Shown: positions 1 to 8,224 of the stretch, in pieces | Position numbering within the stretch: position 1 is the first letter of the stretch | Layout of the letters: every line of letters starts with the position of its first letter | Assembly: GCA_033808535.1 (NCBI GenBank) | Contig: JAPXNL010000011.1 | Coordinates: forward strand, 1-28,415 | Direction of reading: 5' to 3' | Origin: DTU078 sp033808535 | GTDB lineage: Bacteria; Bacillota; Clostridia; Oscillospirales; CAG-272 | Length of the DNA: 28,415 nt | Notes under the pieces: model-generated | The model's input: the letters and a program-made list of their open reading frames with translations, nothing else | Databases searched by the model: none | What the model was told of the DNA's origin: nothing | Position numbers and translations under genes: made by a program

Positions 1-1135
1 CAGATTCGGTGCGCGATACAAATAGTATTCGCGAGCGCTGCGGCGGCAGACTGCCGTGGTGGTGGCAGAGGTTTGGCATAATCGACCCATGTGAGGTGCT
101 GAAGCGTCAGGGCATATCCGACGAGGAGATTGCCCGGATCACGTGCGTAAGCGTGCAAAACGCGCAGGATGCCAAAAAATACTACATTGAGGAAACAAAG
201 AAAAACCCCGACGTTGCAGCGCTGTTCATCACGCATAAAAACGACATCGGATCCACAATCCCCGGCTTTTTTGACGAGCTTGGAATGTTCCGGTTCGACG
301 CGGAGGAGTTTTCACGCTCGGCGCGCGAAAACGTACTGCTGCTTGACACGGACAGCTTTAACCACCGTGCAGGTGAAGATATCGCCGCGACGCTGATACT
401 CGCGCCGAACGGTGCAAACTCGGCCACGGATGGATTCGTAACATGGCAACTGTGCGGTATCGACGGTTCGGTCATAGCCTCAGGGGAATGCAGTGCCAAT
501 GTCACGACCNNNNNNNNNNGAACCTGTGGGTATACCCCATGTCGTTTGCTTCCGGAGAAGGACTTGCGGTATATGATCCAGGCGACACGCTGAAGCTTAC
601 AAAATACTATCCCGATGCGATGTTCATGGCGGTCGGCAAAGTGCCTGAAAATGCTAAGGTGGTGCTTGCGACTGTTATAACTCCGCAGATTGACGATTAT
701 TTGCGTGGCGGGGGCACGCTGCTTTACGTCGGCGCGGGAAGTGAATATCTGCCCGTGTCAAAGGTATACAACTGGAACGCCTATTCGATGCCGTATATCC
801 CATCTGATGCCGCTGCGGTACTGGGCGGCGTGGGCGAACGCGGCTTTGGCTGTCTAGATTTCCTTGAGCTCTTTACTGAATATGCGCTCGGAGCCGGAAC
901 AACTGGCGAAAATGTGCTTATGCGCAGAATCGAGATGCGTTCGTACAAAGTGGGCTCTTATATAACAGAGACTGGAGTAATAGGCGGCAGACTTATACAG
1001 ACAACTCTGCGGCTGGGCGAAACGCCGGTTGACGTGCTGCGCGGCGGCGGTATATGGCTTGACACAGAGCGCGAAAACACAATTGGACGGTATCTGCTTG
1101 ACAGGCTTATAAGGTACGCATTAGACGAAATTTAA
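1..1135 (+). CDS. Glycoside hydrolase family 2-like protein, C-terminal part (5' partial, interrupted by assembly gap)
   Basis: The frame is open from the left edge, so the true start lies outside the window; the GTG at position 9 is simply the first start-like codon. The part before the gap resembles the end of a GH2 catalytic barrel and the following beta domain: a helix with RYY-like alternation, then FITHKNDIGSTIPGFFDELG, then a beta-rich stretch that begins near ENVLLLDTDSF. After the ten N the frame changes and the sequence resumes at LWVYP, continuing through a glycine-rich domain (GGGTLLYVG) to a TAA at 1133-1135. The frame change is explained by unknown gap length, so I treat both parts as one gene. 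Such enzymes remove terminal sugars (galactose, glucuronate and similar) from oligosaccharides. The catalytic glutamates would lie left of the window and cannot be checked. The family call is from overall resemblance only. Confidence 0.5.
510..519. other. Assembly gap (10 N)
   Basis: A run of exactly ten N splits the first gene and the reading frame differs on the two sides. This is a scaffolding placeholder rather than biology; the missing length is unknown. Confidence 0.97.
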
Positions 1136-1156
1136 CATCCGCAGTTGATACACAAT

Positions 1157-1209
1157 ATAATCCCCTTAGAGTAGACATTAGGATATCATGTCAGTGCTAA
1201 GGGGATTAT
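1157..1209. terminator. Long inverted repeat after the first gene, probable terminator
   Basis: A perfect 13-bp stem pairs ATAATCCCCTTAG (1157-1169) with CTAAGGGGATTAT (1197-1209). The 27-nt loop contains a second small pair, GACAT (1174-1178) with ATGTC (1188-1192). It lies 22 bp after the stop codon. There is no clean T-run, so termination is inferred from position and stem strength. Confidence 0.5.
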
Positions 1210-1269
1210 CATTATTAGATTGTGGTAATTTATTCGGTGTTTAATGATAGGCCGGCATACTGCCATCGG

Positions 1270-1298
1270 TTGACAAGACGGATTTATCAACTTATTAT
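1270..1298 (+). promoter_or_regulatory. Sigma-A-type promoter for the P-loop gene
   Basis: A consensus -35 TTGACA (1270-1275) is followed after 17 bp by TATTAT (1293-1298). The predicted transcript starts about 30 bp before the ATG at 1338 and includes an AAAGGTG ribosome binding site at 1321-1327. Confidence 0.7.
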
Positions 1299-1337
1299 AA
1301 ATTGTGAAGTAAAAGCAATGAAAGGTGTTGATATTCG

Positions 1338-1892
1338 ATGATAAAGCCGTATTTACTGGTTGTAACAGGCAGACCCGGGGCAGGAAAGACAACATTTGCC
1401 AAAGAGCTTGGAAAACAGCTGTGTTTGCCTGTCATCAGCAGGGATGAAATTAAAGAGGGATATGTCCACACATTTGGGGAAAGCCACTCCCGGTTGCCGG
1501 AAGAGACCAATAAAATAGTAACTGATATCTTCTTTCAGACAATAAACAATCTTGCGGATGCCAATGTATCTTTAGTCGCAGAAGCCGCCTTTCAGCATAA
1601 AGTGTGGGAATCGAAACTGAATATGTTGAATGAGAAGACAAGATTGTTTATGTTAATCTGCAAGGTTCAGGATGATGCAATATACCTGGAGCGGTTTATA
1701 AATCGTCGCCTGGAAAATCCTATGAGAGAATATTTCCATGGGGATAATGGCGTAGAGCTATCCCGGCGGGGAGATAAACTGGATTTACTGACATACGATG
1801 AACCGCACTTGGATGTGCCTACAATTTATATTGATACGACGGGCGATTACACCCCGACAATCAAGGAGCTGAAGGCAGAGATTTTTGATTAA
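1338..1892 (+). CDS. Small P-loop kinase-like ATPase (AAA_33 / zeta-toxin-like fold)
   Basis: The 184-residue protein opens with a beta strand and a Walker A loop, GRPGAGKTT (residues 11-19), as in the AAA_33 family of small kinases (polynucleotide-kinase-like, chloramphenicol phosphotransferase-like, zeta-toxin-like). The following SRDEIKEG segment resembles the base or substrate-binding aspartate region of those kinases, and RFINRRLENP in the second half could supply the lid arginines. These enzymes transfer the ATP gamma-phosphate to a small molecule, nucleotide or peptidoglycan precursor; the acceptor here is unknown. No antitoxin-like gene is adjacent, so a toxin role has no support. The gene stands alone with its own promoter and faces the dehydrogenase gene tail to tail. 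It is likely cytoplasmic. Confidence 0.75.
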   Translation: MIKPYLLVVTGRPGAGKTTFAKELGKQLCLPVISRDEIKEGYVHTFGESHSRLPEETNKIVTDIFFQTINNLADANVSLVAEAAFQHKVWESKLNMLNEKTRLFMLICKVQDDAIYLERFINRRLENPMREYFHGDNGVELSRRGDKLDLLTYDEPHLDVPTIYIDTTGDYTPTIKELKAEIFD

Positions 1893-2017
1893 GTTAATAG
1901 ATAAAATCTTTTATGAACATGAGTTCTATATAGCATTAGAACACAATTTGAAAGCCGGAATTCTATAAATATAAAACCTGTGTAATGCGAAAAGCCGGAC
2001 GATGGCATATCAGAAAC

Positions 2018-3115
2018 TCACGGTGTCAGCAGTGTTTTTATGTTTTTGCCGGATTTGGCGTCATCGAACGCACGGTTAATGTCCGTCACCCTGTATTCGG
2101 TGGCGAGAGAACGGATGTGCATATGTTTGTCAGGGTTGGCACAGAGGAACTTCAGATAATCCTTTATATCTATAACCGAATACTGTGACGAGCCGATTAT
2201 TTGCAGCGCCTTGAAGGTTATAAGCTGCGGCATGATCTCCGCGGTGCCGCTGTCCGAGTATTGCCCGGGGAAGAGATACACGCCCCTGTTGCGAAGCAGT
2301 CCGAGCCCTTGTCCGAAAGCTTTGGGATTGCCGGACGCTTCAAACACAAGGTCGGCGCCCAGACCTTCGCTCGCCTGCATAACACTGCGGGTTATAGTAT
2401 CCATGCCGTCGCGGTCAAGACTGTAAACCTCTGTAGCGCCAAGCATGAGAGCCAGCTCTTCGCGCTTTACGTTACAGCTTCCTGTAACGGCTATGATGTT
2501 CTTTATCTCAAGCGACGACAAATACATCACCGCAAAAAAGCCGACCGGACCCAGCCCCTGAACAACCGCCGTGCCCGACTTCTCAATCCGGCAGTTCGCC
2601 CGTCCGGCAAGCCGGAATGCGTGCAGCACCGTTGGACCTGCGCACGAAAATATACAGGCTGTGACGGGATCAAGCTCCCCGGGTATCTTTATCAGATTTT
2701 TCATCGGCGAGTAATTGTACTCGCCGTAGCCGCCGTAGAAATGCGGCGGCATCGACGGATCCCTGCTGTTTGTAAGCCCCATCCTCACACAGTTTGCATC
2801 GTCGCCCGCAGCGCAGAGCGGGCACTCTCCGCAGGGACAGGCGATGTATACGATGACATTGTCGCCCGGCGTAATGCCATACTGCTTGCCGTCATCATCC
2901 GACAGCTCGAGCACCTTTCCTATAAATTCGTGGCCAATTATTGTCGGCGTTTTGACCGGGATTTTTCCGCGATGGATATGTATGTCCGTGCCGCACACTC
3001 CGCTGGCGATAAGCTTTAACTTTGCCATGCCCTGCGACGGGGGTACAAGCTCGTATTCGCGTATCTCAAAAGGCGTATTAACGCCTGTCATAACAGCCGC
3101 TTTTGCAATTAACAT
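2018..3115 (-). CDS. Zinc-dependent medium-chain alcohol/polyol dehydrogenase
   Basis: The 365-residue protein is a medium-chain dehydrogenase/reductase. The catalytic zinc ligands are Cys41 (in GVCGTDIH) and His62/Glu63 (in GHEF). The structural zinc lobe has cysteines 95, 98, 101 and 109 in the canonical spacing. The nucleotide-binding GLGPVG turn is at 187-192. The family oxidises or reduces alcohols, polyols, threonine or sugar derivatives with NAD(P). It starts 24 bp after the glycyl radical enzyme stop, with a GAGGTG ribosome binding site (3124-3129) eight bases before the ATG, so the two form one transcription unit. A plausible role is to reduce an aldehyde made by that enzyme or to prepare its substrate; this is inference. 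The exact substrate cannot be read from the sequence. Confidence 0.88.
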   Translation of the reverse strand: MLIAKAAVMTGVNTPFEIREYELVPPSQGMAKLKLIASGVCGTDIHIHRGKIPVKTPTIIGHEFIGKVLELSDDDGKQYGITPGDNVIVYIACPCGECPLCAAGDDANCVRMGLTNSRDPSMPPHFYGGYGEYNYSPMKNLIKIPGELDPVTACIFSCAGPTVLHAFRLAGRANCRIEKSGTAVVQGLGPVGFFAVMYLSSLEIKNIIAVTGSCNVKREELALMLGATEVYSLDRDGMDTITRSVMQASEGLGADLVFEASGNPKAFGQGLGLLRNRGVYLFPGQYSDSGTAEIMPQLITFKALQIIGSSQYSVIDIKDYLKFLCANPDKHMHIRSLATEYRVTDINRAFDDAKSGKNIKTLLTP

Positions 3116-3139
3116 CTTTTTTACACCTCTTTCTTTTTA

Positions 3140-5299
3140 TCAACCGTGCTCGGTGCGCTTAAGAATATCCTCCTGAACACGCCTGTCGAGCGTCGTATAA
3201 TATGCGCTGAACCCCGACACCCTGACAACAAGGCTTTTGTACTTATCGGGGTTATTCATCGCGTCGATAAGAATATCCCGTGAAACAGAGTTGATCTGTA
3301 TCTCCTGACCGCCGCGGCTCATATAAACCTTTATCAGCGAAAGCAGCTTTGCGCGCAGTTCGTCGTTTTCGAACATGGCGGGGTTGTATTTTTGGTTTAC
3401 CACCGTTCCGCACGAAACTTTGGTGTAGTCGGGCTTTGACACCGACAAAATCACCGCCGTCGGACCGCTCGTGTCCATACCGTGCATCGGGGATGCCGCG
3501 TCGCTTATCGGTTCGCCGCGCCCGCGCCCGTCGGGTGTAGCCGCAATCTCGGCGCCTGCGGGAATATTTGAGATATTGGAGGCAATCGCGGTGTATATCG
3601 CGCCGCCGTCGGGCGTGCGGTATTTTGAGAAGATTTTGTCGTGCACCTCGACAAACCATACGGCGTATTTGTCTGCAAAGTCGTTGTCGTTGCCGTATTT
3701 GGGGGCGCCTTTGAGTATCTGGCGGAGCTCCTCATAGCCCTCGAAGTTGGCTGCAAGCGCGTCGCGCAGTCCTGAGAGCGTGACCGCTTTTTTATTGTAA
3801 ACGACCTCCTCGATTGCCGAAAGCGAGTCGGCGAATGTGCCAATCCCCATGCATCCCGCGCCGTGCACGGACGGATAGAGCGCACCACCGTCGTTTATGT
3901 CAAGCCCGCGTTCAATGCAGCAGCGGCAGAAGCATGACAGAAACGGCTGAATGTAGTTGATACGGTTGTACCTGTCGTTTTCGTTGCGGAAGCGCGCCAT
4001 GTATTCTGCCGCGCCGAATTCCATCTGCTTTACAAGCGCCGCGATAAAAGCGTCCATCGAGTCAAACTCCGACGAGTCGCCGGTTTTGGGACCCATCAAA
4101 GCGCCGGTCAGCATGCAGCGCCCGTTATTTAGAGCCAGTTCAATATATTTAGGCGAGTTATACCTGCCGTCCGACCACGGAGGCTGTTTACCCTGTATGA
4201 AGTTTTCTATGCAGCCGACCATGCAATAGTCGCGGCTGTCCTCAATGCTATAGCCGTGCCGGTGCAAAGCAGGAATGTTGACCTCATCGTTCATGAGCGC
4301 CGGATAACCGAGCCCCGTTCCGATGCTCTGCAGGCACTTGTCGATGAAGTCGTCGGGTATTCCGTCGTACAGCCGCACCGACAGGTTCGGTCCCGGGATG
4401 TTGCAGTTTTTAACTGCCTCGAGTATTATATACGACAGCTCGTTCAGCGCGCCTCTGCCGTCTCGCCCGTGGCCGGCAATTGCGATGTTGACAACATCGT
4501 CGCCGCCGAACAGGCGCATCTCGCCGATTTTGTAAAGCGTGCATTCCACAAGTTCGAGTGCTTCACCGCGCGCCAGCCTGCCTGACTGTATATCACGCAG
4601 ATAGAATGGATACAGATACTGGTCAAGCCGCCCGAGCGCCATTGCGTACCTGCCTTCGTATACAAACGCGATGTGGGTCAGCCAAACAAGCTGAAGTGCT
4701 TCACGGAAAGTTTCGGGCTTATCAACTGACAGCTTGCGGCAGATGCGGGCGATCTCGAGGAAGTTATCTTTGTCTATTTGCTCTGTCGACTGCGCAGCCG
4801 TTGCTTCGGCAGCCTCGCCGTACCGGAGTATCATCCTGCCGAACGCGCGCATCGCAATTTCCGCGGCTCGCAGAAAGTTAAGCTTCTTTTTGGCGTCGGG
4901 ATCGTGCCTGTGAACTTCTTTCGATTTATCTATCTTTTCGAGTGTACCGCCCACGCCGTCCTCGAGGAAAGTTTTATAGTCGGGCGCGAAATGGTCGGCA
5001 TTTGTCCAGAAGTGGTTTGACCCGTAGCTGCTCACAAGCCCGGCGGCTCTTGCGAGAGTCGCGTCGGTAAGCTCCGGGTCGTCCGACATGCGCCCGCGCA
5101 GCGAGCCGGCGATCAGGTCATTTTTATATATGAAAGGCTCATGCCGTGTGAAAAGCGACTCGATTGCAAATGCCCGTGCTATCGGCACCTCGTCGTCAAA
5201 GTGTTCGGAATACCCGAGATACATCAGATATTGCGTTACGGGTTTACCTTTAAGCGGTACAGACGCAATTTCTTCTTTCAGCAGACTCAGGCGCTTCAT
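3140..5299 (-). CDS. Glycyl radical enzyme (pyruvate formate-lyase / diol dehydratase superfamily), substrate unknown
   Basis: The 719-residue protein has the two hallmarks of glycyl radical enzymes. One is the thiyl-radical cysteine in VGCIEN (Cys363, with Glu365 two residues on). The other is the C-terminal radical loop RVSGFSAYY with Gly696, followed by the usual QEDIL tail. The Cys-x-Glu arrangement is typical of the dehydratase/lyase branch (glycerol and propanediol dehydratases, choline lyase, hydroxyproline dehydratase, isethionate lyase), not of pyruvate formate-lyase, which has two adjacent cysteines. IELALNNG (386-393) is another family signature. The N-terminus is shorter than in many relatives. 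An AAGGA site (5309-5313) precedes the ATG by nine bases. The enzyme acts in the anaerobic cytoplasm and needs a radical-SAM activase, which is not in this window. The dehydrogenase gene follows, and a LacI regulator is divergent. Confidence 0.92.
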   Translation of the reverse strand: MKRLSLLKEEIASVPLKGKPVTQYLMYLGYSEHFDDEVPIARAFAIESLFTRHEPFIYKNDLIAGSLRGRMSDDPELTDATLARAAGLVSSYGSNHFWTNADHFAPDYKTFLEDGVGGTLEKIDKSKEVHRHDPDAKKKLNFLRAAEIAMRAFGRMILRYGEAAEATAAQSTEQIDKDNFLEIARICRKLSVDKPETFREALQLVWLTHIAFVYEGRYAMALGRLDQYLYPFYLRDIQSGRLARGEALELVECTLYKIGEMRLFGGDDVVNIAIAGHGRDGRGALNELSYIILEAVKNCNIPGPNLSVRLYDGIPDDFIDKCLQSIGTGLGYPALMNDEVNIPALHRHGYSIEDSRDYCMVGCIENFIQGKQPPWSDGRYNSPKYIELALNNGRCMLTGALMGPKTGDSSEFDSMDAFIAALVKQMEFGAAEYMARFRNENDRYNRINYIQPFLSCFCRCCIERGLDINDGGALYPSVHGAGCMGIGTFADSLSAIEEVVYNKKAVTLSGLRDALAANFEGYEELRQILKGAPKYGNDNDFADKYAVWFVEVHDKIFSKYRTPDGGAIYTAIASNISNIPAGAEIAATPDGRGRGEPISDAASPMHGMDTSGPTAVILSVSKPDYTKVSCGTVVNQKYNPAMFENDELRAKLLSLIKVYMSRGGQEIQINSVSRDILIDAMNNPDKYKSLVVRVSGFSAYYTTLDRRVQEDILKRTEHG

Positions 5300-5379
5300 A
5301 TAATCACGTCCTTATTGCAGCAGTAAATAGTTTGTGCGACATAGGCAGGTATTGTAAACCGGATGTGCCTTATAATGTC

Positions 5380-5407
5380 AGTATATCAGAAATTATATAT
5401 ATTGCAA
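5380..5407 (-). promoter_or_regulatory. Promoter for the glycyl radical enzyme operon
   Basis: On the minus strand a -35 TTGCAA (5402-5407) is followed after 16 bp by a -10 TATACT (5380-5385), giving a leader of roughly 75 nt before the ATG at 5299. Confidence 0.55.
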
Positions 5408-5435
5408 TGCTTATATTGAATAATCCGGAGAGTTT

Positions 5436-5455
5436 TGCTATTATTACAAATAGCA
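5436..5455. promoter_or_regulatory. Inverted repeat, candidate operator between divergent genes
   Basis: TGCTATT (5436-5442) and AATAGCA (5449-5455) form a perfect 7-bp inverted repeat around six bases. It lies about 30 bp upstream of the -35 of the glycyl radical enzyme promoter and upstream of the LacI-family gene. A second, imperfect repeat (GTGCTTT 5463-5469 / AAAACAC 5475-5481, one mismatch) lies next to it. Either could bind the adjacent LacI-type regulator. Confidence 0.4.
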
Positions 5456-5557
5456 GATAACTGTGCTTTGAGATAAAACACGCCTATTATTTTATGACAC
5501 TAAATGATTTGAAATGTTATATGTCTGGAAAGCAGACCGTATATTCTGTGAGATATT

Positions 5558-6604
5558 ATGAGTGAGGCAAAAAAACTTAATAAACGGCAGATAGCGGCTG
5601 AAACCGGGCTTTCATACAGCACGGTTTTGAGATATTTCAACGGCACTGCCGGGGTGAGCGACGCAAATGCCGCGAAAATTCAGAGTTATCTCGGAAAAAT
5701 GCCGCTGGGGTCAACTGCAAACAAACGGGCAAGCGGATGCATAAAAATAGCAGCTGCTTTTCCGTCATATTACAGCTTTTTCTGGGATTTCGCGTCCCGT
5801 GGGTTTGCGGAAAAAATCGATGAATATGCCGCAGTGCTAAATATTAAATCCAACATCATCCGTTACGCATACCGTGACAGCGAGAATTTCATCGCCACCA
5901 TAAATATGCTTGAGCAGCTCGGCGCGGACGGGTATGTTATTATGCCGAAAATAAGCAGTAGCACTGTAAACCGGTTGTCGGAATTCGTGCAGCGCCATCC
6001 GACGGTATTTATTTGCGATACTTCTGATTCGCTGCAGGCATTGGGTGAGGTGATCTGCGATTACAAAGCTGAAATGCGGAAGTTTGCCGCAAAAATTGCA
6101 AATTATGATCGCGGCTCCCGAAAGAGCATACTGCTCATAGGGCTTAGCGGAAGCAGCGAAAGAGGCAATTCCATGCTGCCTGTGCTTAAAGATTGCCTGT
6201 CAGAATATCGGAATGTTGAGATCGCCGGTGAAGAGATGTGCGACTCAAGTTGTTCAAGGAATCTGCTGCCTTCGTGGTTTGCGCGTATAATTGCTCCGTA
6301 TGTCGGAAAAATCAATGCGGTTTTTGCAAATGACGGTGTGACTGACCTTCTGTGCGAGGCTTTGGAGAAACTGGACCGGGGCGCTCAGTCGAACCACAGT
6401 CCCCCAAACAATATTTCGGTGTTCGGAATGGACGCAGACCGGGGACACATGGCAAAATATCACGGGCGATTTCACGGGATATATTCACGGCAGAACATAT
6501 CAGAACAGGTTGAAGCAGCAGTTGATATTCTGATAGACTATCTATGCGGTGACGGGAAACTGCCGAAAAAATATATTAAGGCGTTTACATACAACGAGAT
6601 TTAG
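5558..6604 (+). CDS. LacI-family transcriptional regulator
   Basis: The 348-residue protein begins with a LacI-type helix-turn-helix at about residues 7-30 (KRQIAAETGLSYSTVLRYFN) and a hinge-like segment ending near residue 48. The rest looks like the periplasmic-binding-protein-like effector domain, including FANDGVTDLL and ISVFGMDAD, where LacI members bind sugars. The ATG at 5558 is the only good start before the helix-turn-helix, although the ribosome binding site (GTGAG) is weak. It diverges from the glycyl radical enzyme operon and lies 113 bp before a substrate-binding lipoprotein gene. It may control either or both in response to a sugar or sugar derivative; the effector is unknown. 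Confidence 0.88.
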   Translation: MSEAKKLNKRQIAAETGLSYSTVLRYFNGTAGVSDANAAKIQSYLGKMPLGSTANKRASGCIKIAAAFPSYYSFFWDFASRGFAEKIDEYAAVLNIKSNIIRYAYRDSENFIATINMLEQLGADGYVIMPKISSSTVNRLSEFVQRHPTVFICDTSDSLQALGEVICDYKAEMRKFAAKIANYDRGSRKSILLIGLSGSSERGNSMLPVLKDCLSEYRNVEIAGEEMCDSSCSRNLLPSWFARIIAPYVGKINAVFANDGVTDLLCEALEKLDRGAQSNHSPPNNISVFGMDADRGHMAKYHGRFHGIYSRQNISEQVEAAVDILIDYLCGDGKLPKKYIKAFTYNEI

Positions 6605-6717
6605 TCAATGCGCATAACAATATAAATATACAATTGTGCAACCGGTACATTATATGACACACTTTGGATGTGTTAAAATCCATAATAATATTATATTGTT
6701 TATTATGGAGGAGTATA

Positions 6718-8214
6718 ATGAAAGCCAGATTAACTTCTCTGTTTTTTGTTACTTTAGCAGTTGCGTCAATGCTGTTGTCCTGTACCGGTGAAAGCGGCAG
6801 CGGGAAAAGCGAGACAACTGCTGCGGCAAAGGAAACCGACACCGAACAGATAACAGAACGCATACTCCCCAACCTCGAATCGAGTAATTTCGGTGGATAT
6901 GAATTCACCTTTGCCGGAACAAACGGCATGAGCGGCATATTCTACGTCTCCGATGATATTGTGGCTGAGGCAGAAACCGGAGAGCCGATAAACGACTCTA
7001 TATATCGCCGCAACGCGGAAATCGAAGATACCTACGGAATAATAATAAAAGCGCTGATTTCGGATGATATTTGCGGAGAAATCGCAAAATCGCACCGTGC
7101 GGGCGATAACGCATATCAGGGCATGTGGGGATGGCAGAGCCAGGTCTGCATCAGCGCGCGGGCAGGATACATGCATGACCTTTACAAGCTGCCCTATTTC
7201 GACTCGTCAAATCCGTGGTGGGATAAGAAAAGTGAAGAGGCATTTTCAATCGGCAGGAGCTTGTATTTCATAACAGGCGAGCTGACACTGTGGGCGATGC
7301 GCGACACATACGCGGTGCTGTTTAACAAAAACCTGTTTTCAACATACTCCGATAAAAATCCGTATCAGCTTGTCACTGACGGGGAGTGGGTGATAGATGA
7401 ATACATCACGCTTGCCCGCAATTGTTCCAGCGATATCGACGGTGACGGTGAGTGGACATCAAAGGATATGTACGGTTTTGTCGGACAGCCGCGCGATCTT
7501 TATACATACATGGTTGCCTGCGGCGTATCGGCATTATCGAAGGACGAAAACAATTACTATATAAACACGCTGTACAGCGACAAGTCGGTAGAGATTTTTG
7601 ATAAAATCGCGCCGCTGTTGTATGACGATACAGTTATGATCAATCCCGGCAGAGTGGTAAACGAATATGGCGGTGACGGACTTGCAGTCTGGACAGCCTC
7701 CCGCAAGGAATGGTTTGCCGGAAACCGTATACTCTTTTATGTGGCAGGTGTAAACGCCGTCACCGAACTGCGAGATATGGAGGCGCCATTCGGTATTCTT
7801 CCGATGCCGAAATACGATGCCGCACAGAAAGAATACCGCTGCTTTTTAACGGAATATTGTCAGGTCGTGGCCATACCGTCGGTCAACCCTGATACAGAGG
7901 CGGCAGGCTATGTGCTCGAGGCAATGGCGGCACTGTCATGCAACGAGGTCAAACCCGCTTACTATGATATACTGCTCAAACGCAAAATCTCACGTGACGA
8001 CGAATCGGAGGCAATGCTCGACATCATCTTCACTTCGCGCGCATTTGACCCTGCGATGGTTTATAACGTTGGAAATTATCTGAATCTTTTTATAAATCTC
8101 GGTTCAGCTAAAAGCTATGACTTTGCATCCACATATGCAAAAAACGAAAAAGCTGCTGTAGCGGCGATAAATAAGCTCAATTCCGATTTTGCGAAACTTG
8201 CGGCAGAAGAGTAA
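6718..8214 (+). CDS. ABC-type extracellular substrate-binding lipoprotein (family 1-like)
   Basis: I place the start at ATG 6718, directly behind a GGAGGAG site, rather than at an upstream in-frame GTG. This gives a 498-residue protein with a hydrophobic signal peptide and a lipobox ending LLSC (Cys22), then a Ser/Thr/Glu-rich linker typical of clostridial lipoproteins. The body contains WWDKKSEEAFSIG and a loop DIDGDGEWTSKDMYG (from Asp239), an EF-hand-like calcium-loop pattern common in large sugar-binding proteins of Clostridia. It would sit on the outer face of the membrane and deliver an oligosaccharide to an ABC importer. No permease genes are adjacent. The glycosidase gene follows after 10 bp, so the two are co-transcribed. 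It is a paralogue of the protein at 19853-21322. Confidence 0.85.
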   Translation: MKARLTSLFFVTLAVASMLLSCTGESGSGKSETTAAAKETDTEQITERILPNLESSNFGGYEFTFAGTNGMSGIFYVSDDIVAEAETGEPINDSIYRRNAEIEDTYGIIIKALISDDICGEIAKSHRAGDNAYQGMWGWQSQVCISARAGYMHDLYKLPYFDSSNPWWDKKSEEAFSIGRSLYFITGELTLWAMRDTYAVLFNKNLFSTYSDKNPYQLVTDGEWVIDEYITLARNCSSDIDGDGEWTSKDMYGFVGQPRDLYTYMVACGVSALSKDENNYYINTLYSDKSVEIFDKIAPLLYDDTVMINPGRVVNEYGGDGLAVWTASRKEWFAGNRILFYVAGVNAVTELRDMEAPFGILPMPKYDAAQKEYRCFLTEYCQVVAIPSVNPDTEAAGYVLEAMAALSCNEVKPAYYDILLKRKISRDDESEAMLDIIFTSRAFDPAMVYNVGNYLNLFINLGSAKSYDFASTYAKNEKAAVAAINKLNSDFAKLAAEE

Positions 8215-8224
8215 AGGAGTCAAA

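Noticed and set aside
510..1135. Frameshift in the GH2-like gene
   Set aside because: The frame change coincides with the ten-N gap of unknown true length, so no mutation needs to be invoked.
1338..1892. Zeta-type toxin of a toxin-antitoxin pair
   Set aside because: The P-loop kinase fold fits, but no small antitoxin gene lies next to it and the gene has its own single-gene promoter.
2201..3019. 272-codon open frame on the plus strand across the dehydrogenase gene
   Set aside because: It lies fully antisense to a gene with clear zinc and NAD motifs; its composition looks like the complement of that gene and it has no ribosome binding site.
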